The notes under the pieces were generated by a model, which worked only from the letters and a program-made list of their open reading frames with translations, did not search any database and had not been told where the DNA came from. The position numbers and the translations under genes were made by a program. Below are positions 31,482 through 33,665 of a stretch of 33,665 bases of DNA, piece after piece (within the stretch, counting starts at the first letter, position 1; every line of letters begins with the position of its first letter). Source of the stretch: Herbaspirillum sp. (GTDB lineage Bacteria > Pseudomonadota > Gammaproteobacteria > Burkholderiales > Burkholderiaceae_D); assembly GCA_028291765.1 (NCBI GenBank), contig JAQGNR010000300.1:1-33665 (forward strand). Reading direction: 5' to 3'.

Positions 31482-33665
31482 TCAATTACCGTATTGATCA
31501 ATCATATGATCCGGTTTCGGCGGCGGCGGAGGCGTCGACGATGACGGCGGCGATGCCTCTTTCGATTTGCCAAAGCCAAAGAATTCCGCAACACCCGACA
31601 GCGCATCCGAAACACTGCTATCCACCCCCAGCGATGCGACAAAGCCGTTGCCCGGTGTGAAATTATCGTAATACGGATCAGCGCCGATGACCTGCACGCC
31701 GTCCGGCATCGGCATGGTGTAATTGGGCACGCCCTTGAGCGCAGTGCCCATATATTCGATCCAGATCGGCAGTGCCAGCTGCGCACCGAATTCCTTGGTG
31801 CCGAGGCTCTTCGGCTGGTCGTAACCCATCCAGACTACGGTTGTCAGATTATGTTGATAGCCGGCAAACCAGCCGTCCATGGCATCGTTGGTGGTACCGG
31901 TTTTGCCGGCCAGATCGGTGCGCTTCAGAATATTGGTGCGGGCGCCGGTGCCGCCTTGCGCTACCGATTGCAGCATGCTGGTCATCACATAACTGTTGCG
32001 GGCATCGATGGCGCGCGGCGCGTTCTGTTCGGCGATCAGCGGCTGCGCCTGGGATATCACCTTGCCGTGCGCATCCGTGACCTGCTCGATCAGATACGGG
32101 GCTATCGTATAACCGCCATTGGCGAATACAGAATAGGCCGCGGCCAATTGCAGCGGGGTGGTTTGCCCGGCGCCCAGCGCCAGCGGCAGATACAGCGGCG
32201 TCTTGTCGCTATCGAAACCGAAATGCTGCGTGACGAATTGCTGCGCATACGGCACGCCGATGGCGTCGAGCAAACGGATCGAAACCAGGTTGACCGATTT
32301 TTGCAGCGCTACGCGCAACGGCGTCGGACCGGCCGGCGGATCGTCGTCTTTCGGCTCCCAGTTATCCTGGCCCGGACCCGCCGGATAAGACACCGGCGCA
32401 TCGTTGACGATGGTGGCCGGGCCGTAGCCTTTTTCCAGCGCCGCCGAATAGATGAAGGGCTTGAACGTGGAGCCGGGCTGACGCCAGGCCTGGGTCACGT
32501 GATTGTATTTGTTCTGGATGAAATCGAAACCGCCGACCAGCGAACGGATCGCGCCGTCCTGCGGTGTCAGCGCCACCAGCGTTGCTTCGACCTGCGGTAA
32601 TTGAACGATCTGCCAGTTTTGTTTGGGATCGAGGCGCAGCCGGATCACAGCGCCTGCGCCGATGCGTAGCGGCGCATTGGCTTTCGGATTTAATGCCGCC
32701 GCCACAAAACGCAGCGCGTCGCCTTTGAGCGTGACCTCGCTGTCGTCGCGCATGACGGCGCGGATATGCTTGGGATCGGCTTCGATCACGATGGCGGCGA
32801 CCAGATCGTCGTTATCGGGATGGGCATCGAGTGCGTTGTCGATGGCGTCGGTACGGTCGTCTTCGTTCTTCGGCAATTCAATGGTTTGTTCCGGCCCGCG
32901 ATAGCCATGGCGGCGATCGTAATCCATGACCCCATTGCGTACCGCCAGATAGGCCGCGCGCTGATCGGCGGCGTCGATGGTGGTGGTGACGTTGATGCCG
33001 CGGGTGTAAATATCGTCCTTATATTGCGCGTACATCATCAGGCGCACCATTTCATTGACGTATTCGGCATGCACACCGTATTGATTGCCGGGCTGTTTGA
33101 CGTGAATATCTTCTTTGATCGCCTCATCGTATTGGGACTGGGTGATGAATTCCAGCTCCAGCATGCGCTTGAGAATATATTGCTGGCGAATTTGCGCGCG
33201 TTTCGGATTGCTCACCGGGTTATAGGCCGAGGGCGCTTTCGGCAAGCCGGCCAGCATGGCGGCCTGCGCCAGTGTGATGTCTTTGAGGTCGCGGCCGAAA
33301 TACACGCGTGCGGCTGCGGCAAAACCGAAGGCGCGCTGTCCCAGATAAATCTGGTTCATATAGACTTCGAGAATCTGGTCCTTGGTCAGCGCCGATTCGA
33401 TTTCGCCGGCCAGCAGCATTTCATAAATTTTGCGCGAAAAGGTCTTTTCGCTGGACAGGAAAACATTGCGCGCGACTTGCATCGTGATCGTGCTGGCGCC
33501 CTGTTTGGCGCCGCCGTGCACCAGATCGGACAACATGGCCCGCGCAATACCTAAATAATCGACCCCGCCATGCTGATAAAAGCGCGCATCCTCGATGGCC
33601 AGTACCGCGTTTTTCATATCGGCCGGAATTTCGTTCAATTTCACCAGACTGCGCTTTTCCTCGCC
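31482..33665 (-). CDS. mrcA: Penicillin-binding protein 1A, bifunctional class A PBP (5' end off the right edge)
   Basis: A C-terminal fragment of 727 residues of a class A peptidoglycan synthase. The glycosyltransferase domain begins near the edge with the catalytic Glu in VLAIEDARFYQHGGVDYLGI, followed by GASTITMQVARNVFL and RKIYEMLLAGEIE. A beta-stranded insert typical of PBP1A lies between about residues 240 and 370. The transpeptidase domain has SxxK in PGSTFKPFIYSAAL, SxN in KSVNLVSIRL and KTG in DLAGKTGTTNDAMDGW. The end is a Pro/Ser-rich tail (SSSTPPPPPKPD). The protein lies in the periplasm, anchored by an N-terminal helix outside the window. The frame is open to the edge (GEEKRSLVKLNEIP), so no start is visible. 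It converges on glpK. Confidence 0.93.
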   Translation of the reverse strand, partial: GEEKRSLVKLNEIPADMKNAVLAIEDARFYQHGGVDYLGIARAMLSDLVHGGAKQGASTITMQVARNVFLSSEKTFSRKIYEMLLAGEIESALTKDQILEVYMNQIYLGQRAFGFAAAARVYFGRDLKDITLAQAAMLAGLPKAPSAYNPVSNPKRAQIRQQYILKRMLELEFITQSQYDEAIKEDIHVKQPGNQYGVHAEYVNEMVRLMMYAQYKDDIYTRGINVTTTIDAADQRAAYLAVRNGVMDYDRRHGYRGPEQTIELPKNEDDRTDAIDNALDAHPDNDDLVAAIVIEADPKHIRAVMRDDSEVTLKGDALRFVAAALNPKANAPLRIGAGAVIRLRLDPKQNWQIVQLPQVEATLVALTPQDGAIRSLVGGFDFIQNKYNHVTQAWRQPGSTFKPFIYSAALEKGYGPATIVNDAPVSYPAGPGQDNWEPKDDDPPAGPTPLRVALQKSVNLVSIRLLDAIGVPYAQQFVTQHFGFDSDKTPLYLPLALGAGQTTPLQLAAAYSVFANGGYTIAPYLIEQVTDAHGKVISQAQPLIAEQNAPRAIDARNSYVMTSMLQSVAQGGTGARTNILKRTDLAGKTGTTNDAMDGWFAGYQHNLTTVVWMGYDQPKSLGTKEFGAQLALPIWIEYMGTALKGVPNYTMPMPDGVQVIGADPYYDNFTPGNGFVASLGVDSSVSDALSGVAEFFGFGKSKEASPPSSSTPPPPPKPDHMIDQYGN

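Overview
The window looks like a chromosomal segment of a betaproteobacterium of the order Burkholderiales, most likely Oxalobacteraceae-like. This is inferred from the overall gene style (CheZ, an orphan FMN-controlled RibH2-type lumazine synthase, AlaC, GlpD/GlpK, PBP1A), the GC-rich backbone codon use and the intergenic repeats of the 'ccttcgacaggctcagggcgaac' kind. No rRNA or species marker is present, so the family-level placement is an inference. There is one tRNA gene, tRNA-Arg(ACG), and one riboswitch (FMN). I see no CRISPR array and no insertion sequence with a recognisable transposase.

Layout. (1) 1-512: the 5' part of cheZ on the minus strand. (2) 643-5925: two tandem paralogous autotransporters on the minus strand, with near-identical signal peptides, barrels and upstream regions but different passenger repeats. 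Divergent from them is a 1225-residue regulator-like protein (6129-9806) that fuses a BTAD-type activator domain, a catalytically degenerate class III cyclase domain, an ATPase and TPR-like helices. (3) About 9.9-19.2 kb: an AT-richer genomic island. It lies between a decayed tyrosine integrase and the 3' side of tRNA-Arg(ACG). A 23-bp imperfect direct repeat (20/23, with a 14-bp perfect core) at 9894-9916 and 19159-19181 is a good candidate for the attachment site. (4) 19.5-26.2 kb: core genes. These are a small Ala/Lys-rich exported protein; a rubrerythrin, rubredoxin and rubredoxin-reductase cluster; metC; FMN riboswitch plus ribH; a small unknown protein; and alaC. (5) 26.2-33.7 kb: a 35-codon ORF, an MFS exporter, glpD-glpK flanked by long inverted repeats, and most of a class A penicillin-binding protein (PBP1A) that runs off the right edge.

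The most interesting part is the island. On the minus strand it carries, in transcription order: an HNH endonuclease with a DUF3427-like central region; two tiny membrane-protein ORFs (56 and 44 residues); a protein with a winged-helix-like N-terminus and a C-terminal TIR-like (PF10137-type) domain; an unknown 428-residue protein; a PD-(D/E)xK nuclease-like protein; a YaaC-like protein; and a nucleoside 2-deoxyribosyltransferase-fold protein. The TIR-like, 428-residue and 360-residue genes overlap by 4 bases (ATGA), so they are almost certainly one translational unit. I propose this as a candidate anti-phage system: TIR-like effector, small membrane proteins, an unknown partner and a nuclease. 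It is the prime candidate for something undescribed. A DUF3223 protein lies convergent to the operon.

How the genes work together. The rubrerythrin, separate rubredoxin and flavoprotein reductase form a complete NAD(P)H-to-peroxide electron chain. GlpK and GlpD catalyse consecutive steps of glycerol catabolism. RibH is set under FMN control. The autotransporters and the divergent BTAD protein may form a surface-protein locus with its own regulator (inference from position only).
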